NCBI GenBank assembly: GCA_946413655.1
Contig: CAMKLO010000003.1
Span: 45,024-109,023 of the forward strand
From: an uncultured Fibrobacter sp.
GTDB lineage: Bacteria > Fibrobacterota > Fibrobacteria > Fibrobacterales > Fibrobacteraceae
Length of the DNA: 64,000 nt
Direction: 5' to 3'
Position numbers and translations under genes: made by a program. Positions 8,808 through 16,739 of this stretch are shown here, piece by piece. Below the pieces are notes generated by a model. It was not told where the DNA came from. It made no database searches and was given only the letters and a program-made list of their open reading frames with translations. Each line of letters opens with the position of its first letter. Position 1 is the first letter of the stretch.

Positions 8808-9845
8808 TTATTCATCTGAGTTTAGCCAGTTTTCATCAAATGCAGACTTTAATTTTGTTCTGTCTATTGATAAACCTGTTTCATCCAAGACGCTAAAATC
8901 GCCATCAACAATAATACGTTGCCATAAATTAGAATCAATACAATAAATCACCTTCAAAGCATCTGAGTAATACTTACTTTCCACTGTTTCTCCGTCAACC
9001 TTAAATATGGAATCATTAGATACAAATCTGACAGTCTCTGGATTGACATAAAAGTCACCTTTGAAAACATTTTCATAAGTATTATAGTCTGCTAAAAATG
9101 TTTTGGAGCGTCCTTTTTTTATGTAGGCAACTTTTAAGAAGCCGAAAATAACTTTTCTTTGTTCTTTTCTAAGCTTGGTTATTTGTTTAAAAAAATCTGA
9201 TAAATTTTCTTTAAAGCTTTCAATATCTTTTAAATATGGCTTCAACCCATTTAATGAAGAAAATGGAGTTTGTTGAAATTCAGCATTATTGATTAATAAG
9301 GAACTAGAATCTTTAAGATATTGTCTAAAAACACCAATTTCCTTTTGTGTACATTGACATAAAAGTTCTAATTTATCTATATCATCTAGAGAATCAACTT
9401 GTTCAATTAAATCATCAACTCCAATAATTTTTAAATAGCTCCCAATATTTCTTTGAGTTGTTTCGCCTCTTACTTTCACATCAATTCTTTTTTTTCCTTC
9501 ATAAATTGATTTAATGTATAACATATATATTGTTTCATAAGTTTTATTAAATCCTTTTTCAATTATTTTTTCAATCGTTTTTGACACCTTCTTTTCGGAG
9601 GTGTTGCTTGTCACTTGAATCGCAATTTTTTTTTCATCATCAGCCAAATCAATTGCAGGATAATTTCTTATTCCGGTATTTGTATTTTTGAAATTACAAT
9701 CCCATAAAATGTTTAAAAAATTAGCATAAAACGTTTCGCAGTCATGATTCACATTGTAGCGAGAAGCTTTACAGCTAGAATATACGATATATCGAAGAAT
9801 GCTTATTTCTGCTATAATTTGATTAATGTAATTAGCTCTATTCAT
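8808..9845 (-). CDS. SMEK-domain-like protein (putative nuclease-fold component)
   Basis: 345 residues. The N-terminal 110 residues match my recollection of the SMEK domain: E37 in CETFYANFLN, D66 in YPAIDLADD, and IAIQVTSNTSEKKVSKTIEKI (about 74-95). The pattern E...D...(x)QVTS resembles a PD-(D/E)XK fold with Gln in the third position. The C-terminal part is unrecognised. It lies 25 bp downstream of hsdS on the same strand and 15 bp upstream of the membrane-protein gene. It is probably the first gene of the three-gene cargo operon and may read DNA or RNA or act on it. The domain assignment is from memory and not verified. Confidence 0.65.
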   Translation of the reverse strand: MNRANYINQIIAEISILRYIVYSSCKASRYNVNHDCETFYANFLNILWDCNFKNTNTGIRNYPAIDLADDEKKIAIQVTSNTSEKKVSKTIEKIIEKGFNKTYETIYMLYIKSIYEGKKRIDVKVRGETTQRNIGSYLKIIGVDDLIEQVDSLDDIDKLELLCQCTQKEIGVFRQYLKDSSSLLINNAEFQQTPFSSLNGLKPYLKDIESFKENLSDFFKQITKLRKEQRKVIFGFLKVAYIKKGRSKTFLADYNTYENVFKGDFYVNPETVRFVSNDSIFKVDGETVESKYYSDALKVIYCIDSNLWQRIIVDGDFSVLDETGLSIDRTKLKSAFDENWLNSDE

Positions 9846-9870
9846 TTCTCTTATCCTTTTTAATAATATT

Positions 9871-11070
9871 TTACGCCTTAGTTTCGGTAGACATCAGTTT
9901 TGGCAATAAAGAATCGCGAATGAGTGCTAGACGTTGATTTTCCTGATTATTTTGTGATATTTTCTTGAATACTGCAGATAACTGATTATTTAAAATTTCT
10001 GCATCTTTTTTTTCAAAAACATTTATCAAACAATCGCCAATATCGGACGGTTTAATAGCTGGGAATGTTGAAACACTCTGTTCTGCAATCTGCTGTAGTT
10101 TTTCAATGGTATCTCTTTTTGTAAGATTGAGATAAATATATTCGTTTGATACAAGTAGATTTTTGCTGCGTATGACGGCAAATCCTGTGGAAACAAGCAT
10201 ATTGGGTTTTACTTCATTTATAAATCCAAAATGAAGCTGATTTGGACGAACTGTTGAGTAAACAATATCGTTTTCAAGGACCTTTCTTTTGGCTCTACTT
10301 GGAAGTTTTTCTTCGTTTAGATTGATATATTGTAGCTCAGAAATCACATTCTGTGTAATGCTACTTGTATCCAAGTAATTCACGAATGACCAACTGTCCT
10401 TTAAACCGAAGGAATCTGGATTGATGTCTGCCACATCTGCAATTTTCATTACTTCAAAAGGTTTATTCTCTTCATAGTTTTTAAAGAGGATTTGGGCTTG
10501 TTCCTCTAAATTCCTGTTTATCGCATTGTTGAGTTCGATTTTGTCATCAAGGGATGATAGGATTTTAACTATTTCTTTTTGCTTTGCGACAGGCGGTATG
10601 CTGATAGTCAATTTTTGAAAAGTTGAAGTCGGTCTTGCTAAAGATGGAACGCCGACTTGAGAGGCGTTAGACAATAATTTGTGCTGACCTAATCTTGAAT
10701 GAAAATAGTAAACCAGGTATTCAGGAATTACTTTTTCATTGCATCGCACTCTAAACTGACTTTGCGAAATGACATATCGACTGTATTTGGAATTCTGCGG
10801 AATATAAACAATTTGCCCCAATGTGCCACGATGTGTAATCACAATATCGCCACGATAGGCGTTCGCTTTTCCTAAAGATGTAGCTTTCTCTTCTGTAACA
10901 TAGTTGAAGGAATCTTCATTTAATCGAAAGCCAACAAGATTACTTCCGTTGAGAACAGGCACTCCGGAATCCGTAAAGCATTCAACTTTAATATTCGATC
11001 CGAACGGACCCATAGAAATTTCTTCTATGAGTTCAGACATCTCGTATTCTTTCCATTCCATTTTGCTCAT
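9871..11070 (-). CDS. hsdS: Type I restriction-modification specificity subunit HsdS
   Basis: 399 residues with the classic two-half layout. Target-recognition domain 1 covers about 1-165, starting WKEYEMSELIEEISMGPFG. A conserved helical spacer follows (IVKILSSLDDKIELNNAINRNLEEQAQILFKNY, abridged here to its position, about 165-205). Target-recognition domain 2 runs to about 350, and a second helical repeat ends at SLLPKLMSTE. HsdS sets the DNA target of both HsdM and HsdR. It is separated from hsdM by the AAA/DUF4143 gene and followed directly by the three-gene cargo operon. Confidence 0.93.
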   Translation of the reverse strand: MSKMEWKEYEMSELIEEISMGPFGSNIKVECFTDSGVPVLNGSNLVGFRLNEDSFNYVTEEKATSLGKANAYRGDIVITHRGTLGQIVYIPQNSKYSRYVISQSQFRVRCNEKVIPEYLVYYFHSRLGQHKLLSNASQVGVPSLARPTSTFQKLTISIPPVAKQKEIVKILSSLDDKIELNNAINRNLEEQAQILFKNYEENKPFEVMKIADVADINPDSFGLKDSWSFVNYLDTSSITQNVISELQYINLNEEKLPSRAKRKVLENDIVYSTVRPNQLHFGFINEVKPNMLVSTGFAVIRSKNLLVSNEYIYLNLTKRDTIEKLQQIAEQSVSTFPAIKPSDIGDCLINVFEKKDAEILNNQLSAVFKKISQNNQENQRLALIRDSLLPKLMSTETKA

Positions 11071-11135
11071 TCTCTGTTCTCTTCAATTCTTTTAAGGTTT
11101 AAGATTCCCGTGGTGTTACTCCGTTTTTCAATCTA

Positions 11136-12473
11136 TCACAAGAACATCGCCATGTAAATGGGTAAATGGACTACTCCATCCTTTATCATGACGTCTTTGG
11201 GGTACAGCACGTATCTTTCTCCAAGTTTGTTCTTGAACCGCGAGTAAAACTTGTCTAACGAAGAGTGCTTTCTATAAGCAGAAGACTTTACTTCTACGGG
11301 CGATATTTTCTTGTTGTCCGATATCAGGAAATCAATTTCCATGTTGTTCGAACGGTTGGCCGAATCAATTCGTGAATAGAAAAACAGGTGGTGTCCGTTG
11401 CACCGCAGCATTTGAGCCACGATGTTTTCCATTAGCATTCCTTCGTTTACGTTTAACTTATCCAATAGAACAGATTTATAGAGTAAGTTGTCTGTATATT
11501 CGTTATCGCGGAAGGTCTGGGTTACCAATAATCCTGTATCACCCATGTAGCACTTTTGCGTTGTGTTGTCGCGGCTCATTGAAAGGCCGATGTTTGGGTC
11601 GGTTGCGTTTACGCAGCGGTTGATCATCATGGACTTGTCTAACCAAACAAAGGCGTCTTCGTATGTTCGCATTCGTGCATTTTGGTCAATGTCGGCAAGT
11701 TTGAACTTCTTCTCTTTTTTAGAAAGTTGACCGGGAATATCTCCCAAAAGCGAATAAACTTTTAATTCGTCTTTCCCGGCGTACTTTCCTATATCGGCCA
11801 GGTAAAGCGAGAGGATCTGTTTTTTTATGGTGTCTGCTTTTGCAAAATCACCGGAGTTGCGGAACGCTTCGACCGCTTGCGGCATTCCGCCAACAAGCAT
11901 GTACTTGCGAAATTCGTTCAGTGTCTTCCGGTGCAGCGCCTGCCCTAACGGAATCCTTTTTTCAAAACAGTTTTTTAGAAAGGGAACTGTTGCGTTGTCT
12001 CCAAGCGCCCATAGAAATTCCTCAAAATCCATCGGAAACATTTCCAGGTGTTCTTCTTCGGAGGGAATCAGAATATCCTTCACATTTTTGTGGAGCGAAA
12101 TCAGAGAGCCTGTTTCGATGTAGTCGAAACGTCCGTCCTTTACCAATTGTTTTATAAGTTGCCTTGCAAATGGAAATAGCTGGACCTCGTCAAAGATGAT
12201 GACGCTTTTCCGGGGAAATAATTGCACCCCGTATATGGCGGATAACTTCGCGAAAAAAAGGTCCAGGTCGTAACAGTCTTCTTTAAAGCATTCCAGAGTT
12301 CCCGGGCGTGGGTACGAAAAATCAATCAATAGGTAACTTTTGTAGTTGGTTCTGGCAAAAGTCTCAACGGCATAGCTTTTGCCTATGCGCCTGGCCCCAT
12401 CAACAAGCAGGGCTGTCCTGCCGTCGGATTTTCTCTTCCATTCAAGGAATTTCTGAATTATTTTGCGTTCCAT
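11136..12473 (-). CDS. AAA_14/DUF4143 ATPase (COG1373), copy 1
   Basis: 445 residues. Walker A GARRIGKS (26-33) and Walker B VIIFDEVQ (91-98) lie in the N-terminal AAA_14 domain. The C-terminal half is a DUF4143 region ending in a restriction-endonuclease-like core (EIDFLISDNKKISPVEVKSS). Such proteins are common and variable in bacterial genomes, often in defence or mobile islands; their role is poorly defined. The gene sits between hsdM and hsdS, which is unusual, and is preceded by three CAC-AAA-GTG-like palindromes that could be its operator. A second COG1373 gene is present 2.3 kb away. Confidence 0.9.
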   Translation of the reverse strand: MERKIIQKFLEWKRKSDGRTALLVDGARRIGKSYAVETFARTNYKSYLLIDFSYPRPGTLECFKEDCYDLDLFFAKLSAIYGVQLFPRKSVIIFDEVQLFPFARQLIKQLVKDGRFDYIETGSLISLHKNVKDILIPSEEEHLEMFPMDFEEFLWALGDNATVPFLKNCFEKRIPLGQALHRKTLNEFRKYMLVGGMPQAVEAFRNSGDFAKADTIKKQILSLYLADIGKYAGKDELKVYSLLGDIPGQLSKKEKKFKLADIDQNARMRTYEDAFVWLDKSMMINRCVNATDPNIGLSMSRDNTTQKCYMGDTGLLVTQTFRDNEYTDNLLYKSVLLDKLNVNEGMLMENIVAQMLRCNGHHLFFYSRIDSANRSNNMEIDFLISDNKKISPVEVKSSAYRKHSSLDKFYSRFKNKLGERYVLYPKDVMIKDGVVHLPIYMAMFL

Positions 12474-12484
12474 TGCCAGCCTTC

Positions 12485-12563
12485 CACAAAAGTGCAGAAA
12501 CTAATATACATAATTATGCACGAAAGTGCAAGTTTTTACTTGTGTAAATCAGCACGAAAATGC
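12485..12563. promoter_or_regulatory. Three phased short palindromes upstream of the AAA/DUF4143 gene
   Basis: CACAAAAGTG (12485-12494), TGCACGAAAGTGCA (12517-12530) and GCACGAAAATGC (12552-12563) occur at a 32-35 bp period between the hsdM stop and the ATPase start. They share the pattern GCAC-(G)AAA-GTGC. This suggests a repeated operator read on one face of the helix, or a set of small hairpins in the mRNA. Confidence 0.45.
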
Positions 12564-12567
12564 GGAT

Positions 12568-14097
12568 TTACATCTTGAATCCGAGGCCCTCCAGGTTCTT
12601 CTTGATTTGTTTTTCGAGGTCGTGGCTTTTCGCGAACATTTCGGAGAGTTCGCCGGTGAGGCGGGTCATTTTCTGCTCGAAGGGTTCGTCGTCTTGCACG
12701 GTGTCTTCGATGCCGACGTAGCGGCCTGGGGTGAGGATGTAGTCCTGCTTGGCGATGTCTGCGGTTTCGACTACGGCGCAGAAGCCTTTCTCGTCTTGGA
12801 GTTTGCCTTTCTGGAATTTCCCGAAGGTGCTCGCGAGGCGTTCAACGTCCTGTTCGCTGAGGTCGCGGTGCTTGCGGTCCACCATGTGGCCCATGTTGCG
12901 GGCGTCAATGAAGAGCGTCTTGCCTTTCTGCTTTTTGCCGCGGCTTATAAACCAGAGCGTGACGGGGATGGTGACGCTGTAGAAGAGCTGGGTGGGCATG
13001 GCAACTATGCCTTCGACGAGGTCCGCTTCGATGATGCGTTTGCGGATTTCGCCTTCGCCGCCGGTTTGCGTGCTGAGTGCGCCGTTCGCAAGGACGAGCC
13101 CGATTTTTCCGCCGGGTGCGAGGTGGTAAATCATGTGTTCGATCCATGCGAAGTTCGCGTTGCCTGCAGGCGGGAGGCCGTATTGCCAGCGCGGGTCTTC
13201 TTGCAGTTGTTCCTGGCCCCAGTTCTTGAGGTTGAAGGGCGGGTTCGCCATGATGAAGTCGAAGCGTTCGTTGGCGTGCAAGTCGTGGAAGAATGTGTCT
13301 TCGTGGTGTTCGCCGAAGTTCGCATCGATGCCGCGGATGGCCATGTTCATTTTCGCCATTTTCCAGGTGTCGGCGTTGGCCTCTTGTCCGTAAACGCTTA
13401 CGTTGTTGCGGTTGCCGCTATGGTCCTGGATAAACTTGATGCTCTGCACGAACATGCCGCCGGAACCGCAGCAGGGGTCATAGACGCGTTTGCCTTCGCT
13501 CGGCTTGAGAATTTCGACGATGGTTTTCACGACACTTGCAGGGGTGTAGAATTCGCCGCCCTTCACGCCTTCGTAGCTTGCGAATTGCGCGATGCAGTAT
13601 TCGTAGGTGCGACCGAGCAAATCCTTACTCGCTTCGGTGTCGCTCATGTCCATGTTGCTGAACACATCGACCACATTGCCGAGTACACGCTTGTCGAGGT
13701 CGGGGGCCGCGTAGTTCTTGGGAAGCACGCCTTTGAGCGCCTTGTTGTTCTTCTCGACTTCGATCATCGCCTGGTCAAGAATCTTGCCGATTTCGGGAGT
13801 GTGGGCGGCTTTCGCGATTTCGGACCAGCGGGCGTTTTGCGGTACAAAGAAGATGTTTTCGCTCACGTATTCGTCAAGATCTTCTTCGAAACCTTCACCT
13901 TCGGCGACGAGCTCGTTGTAGCGTTTTTCGAATGCGGCCGAAATATAGCGCAAGAAAATGAGCCCGGTGAAAATTTTGCGGTAGTCCGCCGCAGGGATGT
14001 GTCCCCAGAGTTCGCAGGCGGCGTTCCAGATTTGCTGTTCAAAGCCGAGAGTTGCCGAGGATTGCGACGATTTTGCCGATTTCGAGATGCGTGCCAT
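12568..14097 (-). CDS. hsdM: Type I restriction-modification methyltransferase subunit HsdM
   Basis: 509 residues, the usual length. An N-terminal HsdM helical domain (about 18-150) precedes the N6-adenine methyltransferase domain. The AdoMet motif DPCCGSGGM is at 207-215 and the catalytic NPPF at 285-288, which is the N-6 adenine-specific motif. The C-terminal helices (about 440-509) would contact HsdS. With HsdS it methylates host sites, and with HsdR it restricts foreign DNA. Codon use is GC-rich, in clear contrast to the cargo genes downstream. AAGG precedes the ATG. Confidence 0.96.
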   Translation of the reverse strand: MARISKSAKSSQSSATLGFEQQIWNAACELWGHIPAADYRKIFTGLIFLRYISAAFEKRYNELVAEGEGFEEDLDEYVSENIFFVPQNARWSEIAKAAHTPEIGKILDQAMIEVEKNNKALKGVLPKNYAAPDLDKRVLGNVVDVFSNMDMSDTEASKDLLGRTYEYCIAQFASYEGVKGGEFYTPASVVKTIVEILKPSEGKRVYDPCCGSGGMFVQSIKFIQDHSGNRNNVSVYGQEANADTWKMAKMNMAIRGIDANFGEHHEDTFFHDLHANERFDFIMANPPFNLKNWGQEQLQEDPRWQYGLPPAGNANFAWIEHMIYHLAPGGKIGLVLANGALSTQTGGEGEIRKRIIEADLVEGIVAMPTQLFYSVTIPVTLWFISRGKKQKGKTLFIDARNMGHMVDRKHRDLSEQDVERLASTFGKFQKGKLQDEKGFCAVVETADIAKQDYILTPGRYVGIEDTVQDDEPFEQKMTRLTGELSEMFAKSHDLEKQIKKNLEGLGFKM

Positions 14098-14300
14098 GAA
14101 TTAAAGCCTTTTCTTTTAGATGTAATATAAAAAAGACCGATTGAATTCATTTTATGGTTATCGCAAAATTTGCGACAACCACCATTTTTCTCCCCACCAA
14201 ACCAATTTTCGATATTTTTTATATCGATTTTGCGTTTGGCCGCAGCCTTTTCAGCTAATCAAGCCATTTCGAGCGTAAAAACGCCGAAAATAGCGCATTT

Positions 14301-14320
14301 TATCAACAAATCTATTGATA
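14301..14320. promoter_or_regulatory. Inverted repeat upstream of the HicB-like gene
   Basis: TATCAA (14301-14306) and TTGATA (14315-14320) form a 6-bp inverted repeat with an 8-bp spacer. It lies about 55 bp before the HicB-like start, in the promoter region. HicB antitoxins are DNA-binding autoregulators, so an operator is plausible. A similar core (ATCTTGATA) occurs in the larger dyad at 16179. Confidence 0.4.
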
Positions 14321-14373
14321 AATAAACAAATATATTGTATTTTTGCCATGTAGCTCAAGCAGGGGCATCAACT

Positions 14374-14793
14374 ATGAATTACGCAGCGAAAATAGAGAAA
14401 GACAAGGACATGGGTTTCGTGGTTTCGTTCCCCGACCTGCCCAACGTGAACGCGTTCGGCGACACGCAGGAGGAAGCTCTCAAGCAGGCGAAGGACGCGC
14501 TGGACGGTGCGATGGAATGCGACCTGGATCTTGGCAATACGATGATTCTCCCTAAGACAATGCCCGACACCGACAAGGGCCTCTACCCGGTCGAACTTTC
14601 CCCACGGATTGAAATTGCGTATAAACTATTCGAAGCCCGCAGGGGCCAAAAGAAATGTGATGTAGCACGCCGAGCAAACATCACCCCGCAGGCTTACCAA
14701 CGTTTTGAGACTCCAAAGGGCTCGCCATCCATCGAGACGCTCTACAAACTGGCACATGCCCTCGGCAAGCAGCTCGTAATCGAGTTCGTGTAG
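14374..14793 (+). CDS. HicB-family antitoxin-like protein, without a visible HicA partner
   Basis: 139 residues from the ATG at 14374 (AGGGGC upstream). The N-terminal 60 residues are a HicB fold: YAAKIEKDKDMGFVVSFPDL, then a DALDGAMECDLD helix. The last 65 residues are a XRE-type HTH (CDVARRANITPQAYQRFE, then SIETLYKLAHALGK). HicB neutralises the HicA mRNA interferase and represses the operon. The 276 bp upstream contain no HicA-like frame and the gene downstream is convergent, so this is an orphan regulator or a remnant of a pair. Confidence 0.8.
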   Translation: MNYAAKIEKDKDMGFVVSFPDLPNVNAFGDTQEEALKQAKDALDGAMECDLDLGNTMILPKTMPDTDKGLYPVELSPRIEIAYKLFEARRGQKKCDVARRANITPQAYQRFETPKGSPSIETLYKLAHALGKQLVIEFV

Positions 14794-14794
14794 T

Positions 14795-16120
14795 TCATAT
14801 TCCGCCCTTTTTTTCCGCTTTTTCCAGATTTTTTATCGTAGCGATTCCGTACAGCGGTATATTCAGCATCTTTTCGTTGTCACGGAAGGGGAGCATCGAT
14901 GTTTTTAACGCCAAATCGGGCTTGAACTTGTCACAGAACAGGGTAAAACTGCGAGATCCTAGATTCTCTCCAGACTTGACTTCAATGGGGATAATCAATC
15001 CATCCTTTTGCAAAATGAAATCCACTTCGGAGGTGCTACGTTCGTTTGTCCAATATCCAAGGTAGTCGGGCTCTAGGGTAGAGAGTTCCTGCATCACGAA
15101 CTGTTCGGCCATAGCGCCCTTGAACTCCGTGAAAATTTTGTTCCCGTCAATCAGCGTTTTGGCGTCTAAACCAGCGGATGCACCAAGCAGGCCCACATCC
15201 AACATAAAAAGCTTGAACACGCGAGTATCCTGGTAGGCCTTCAGCGGCATACGGGGTTCCTTGACCCGGTGGGATTCCAGCACCAGCCCGCAATCGCGGA
15301 GCCATTCTATAGCAATTTCAAAATCCTTGGCGCGTGCGCCCTCGCGGATAATCCCGTACACGAATTTCTTGTTTTCTTTGCTGAGCTGGGCGGGAAGGCT
15401 GTCCCATACCATGTTCAGGCGCGGAATCTGCTCGCCAGATGCATGCTTCGAAAAATCCGCCGCATACGAGCGCAGTATTTCGCGCTGGATTTCGCGAGCC
15501 TCGAAGTAGTCGCCGGTATCAACCCATTTCTGCACCACTTCGGGCATTCCACCCACAAACAAGTAGCTCCTCAGCAACCCGAGCAGTTCGTCGTGAAATG
15601 GTTCCAACGCGTTCCATTGCCCGCCCTGGATAGCGTCGCAAAGCATTTCTTTTTTTGCGGCATGCAAGAATTCAAAAAACGAAAGCGGACCAAGGTCCAA
15701 GAAAGATACCTTGCCCACCGGGAACGAAAGCCCGGAGTGCAGCGCAATGCCAAGCAGCGAGCCGGCTGCGACTACGGCGTATTGAGGCGCGTCTTCGCAA
15801 AAATACTTGAGCGAGGTCAGGCCGCCCTCTGCCGCCTGGATTTCGTCAAAGATAATCAGGGTGTTTTCGGGGTCGATCTTTTTCCCGTAATTGAGCTCAA
15901 TCGTGGAAACAATTCTCTTGATGTCGAAATTTTCAGAGAACAGGTCACGGAGGCGGCGCTCATTTTCGAAGTTGATATAGACGGTCTCGGCAAAGGAGGT
16001 CTTGCCGAACTCCTTCAAAAGCCAGGTCTTTCCAGTCTGTCGAGCTCCACGGACGATCAGCGGCTTACGGTCTTTACGCACTTTCCACTGAGCCAGCTGC
16101 TGCATCGCAAATCTTTCCAT
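14795..16120 (-). CDS. AAA_14/DUF4143 ATPase (COG1373), copy 2
   Basis: 441 residues. Walker A GARQTGKT (25-32) and Walker B LIIFDEIQ (88-95) are intact, followed by the AGSLLGIAL segment and a DUF4143 C-terminal half with a restriction-nuclease-like core (EVDFILQKDGLIIPIEVKSG). It shares domain layout but is clearly diverged from copy 1 at 11136. The stop is one base from the stop of the HicB-like gene (convergent). Its promoter region is shared with the divergent relic toxin-antitoxin locus and contains the long dyad at 16179. Confidence 0.9.
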   Translation of the reverse strand: MERFAMQQLAQWKVRKDRKPLIVRGARQTGKTWLLKEFGKTSFAETVYINFENERRLRDLFSENFDIKRIVSTIELNYGKKIDPENTLIIFDEIQAAEGGLTSLKYFCEDAPQYAVVAAGSLLGIALHSGLSFPVGKVSFLDLGPLSFFEFLHAAKKEMLCDAIQGGQWNALEPFHDELLGLLRSYLFVGGMPEVVQKWVDTGDYFEAREIQREILRSYAADFSKHASGEQIPRLNMVWDSLPAQLSKENKKFVYGIIREGARAKDFEIAIEWLRDCGLVLESHRVKEPRMPLKAYQDTRVFKLFMLDVGLLGASAGLDAKTLIDGNKIFTEFKGAMAEQFVMQELSTLEPDYLGYWTNERSTSEVDFILQKDGLIIPIEVKSGENLGSRSFTLFCDKFKPDLALKTSMLPFRDNEKMLNIPLYGIATIKNLEKAEKKGGI

Positions 16121-16178
16121 AACGCCTCTTTTATGCCGTTTTACAGTAAATATATATAAAAATGAGACAAAATCGCAA

Positions 16179-16227
16179 AAATATCTTGATAAAAGTGTAG
16201 TTTTAACACATTTTTATCAAGATATTT
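16179..16227. promoter_or_regulatory. 16-bp perfect inverted repeat between divergent genes
   Basis: AAATATCTTGATAAAA (16179-16194) is repeated in perfect inverse at 16212-16227, with a 17-bp spacer that itself begins GTGT and ends ACAC(A). It is placed between the ATPase start (16120, minus) and the relic DinJ-like antitoxin (plus). DinJ/RelB-type antitoxins bind such palindromes to repress their own operon, so this is most simply the operator of the decayed locus. Confidence 0.6.
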
Positions 16228-16231
16228 AAGT

Positions 16232-16511
16232 TTGGCTAAGGAAAACCGTAGCAAAAAATTTTCGCATCGATTCTGAACTGAGCGATCAGGCAAGCAAACT
16301 CCTTGAAGGGCTTGGGCTTTCCATGTCTCAGGCGGTTTCGATGTTCCTGCGACAGGTGGTACTACAGCAAGGCCACCCTTTCGAAGTGAAGTATCCTAAA
16401 CGTTCCGGCGAGCTCCTTGACGCAATCGAAGAAGCTAAGCGTCTTGAAGCCGATCCCAGAACGAAACGCTATACGGATATGAACGAAATGTGGACGGATC
16501 TTGACAAATGA
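16232..16511 (+). pseudogene. DinJ/RelB-family antitoxin, frameshifted near the N-terminus
   Basis: From the TTG at 16232 the frame reads MAKENRSKKF and then hits a stop. The next frame continues RIDSELSDQASKLLEGLGL, then SMSQAVSMFLRQVV, the typical RelB/DinJ ribbon-helix-helix. Removing one base in the A6T4 run at 16253-16262 joins the two into a normal antitoxin. A one-base insertion, a sequencing error, or use of the internal ATG at 16323 (62 residues, losing the DNA-binding strand) are the alternatives. The stop overlaps the toxin start (ATGA). Confidence 0.7.
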
Positions 16512-16682
16512 TTTACGAAGTTATCTGGACCAACAGTTTTAAGAAGGGCTACAAGCGTTGCCAAAAGCGCGGGCTCCCGTTAGAGGAACTCAAGTCCGTC
16601 GTCGAAATACTTCGGACAGATCAAGTTCTTGACGCTCACCCTCGTGGGCACGGGAACGCATTCTGATTTATTCGGGAAATAG
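16508..16682 (+). pseudogene. YafQ-family mRNA interferase toxin, internally deleted
   Basis: The N-terminus IYEVIWTNSFKKGYKRCQKRG is typical of YafQ/RelE toxins, but the frame stops at 16666 after 52 residues. A second frame encodes the family's C-terminus, LTLTLVGTGTHSDLFGK, ending at 16682. About 30-35 middle codons, including the GNW..ECHI..DWLLIY core, are missing at the junction near 16625. With the antitoxin damage this is a dead toxin-antitoxin locus. The start overlaps the antitoxin stop as in intact operons. Confidence 0.75.
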
Positions 16683-16739
16683 ATACTTCCCTACATTTTT
16701 TATAGATTTAAATTTATCACCCCATTTTCCGGAGACTTT

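Noticed and set aside
12526..14130. 534-codon open frame opposite hsdM
   Set aside because: Low-complexity Val/Phe/Ala/Asp sequence typical of an antisense frame in GC-rich coding DNA; hsdM is certain on the other strand.
14098..14373. Search for a HicA toxin before the HicB-like gene
   Set aside because: Only short unrelated frames; nothing resembling the HicA double-stranded-RNA-binding-like fold.
16253..16262. Programmed frameshift in the DinJ-like gene
   Set aside because: Joining the two frames needs a +1 shift, and the A6T4 run is not a known slippery site for that; a one-base indel is simpler, especially with the toxin also broken.
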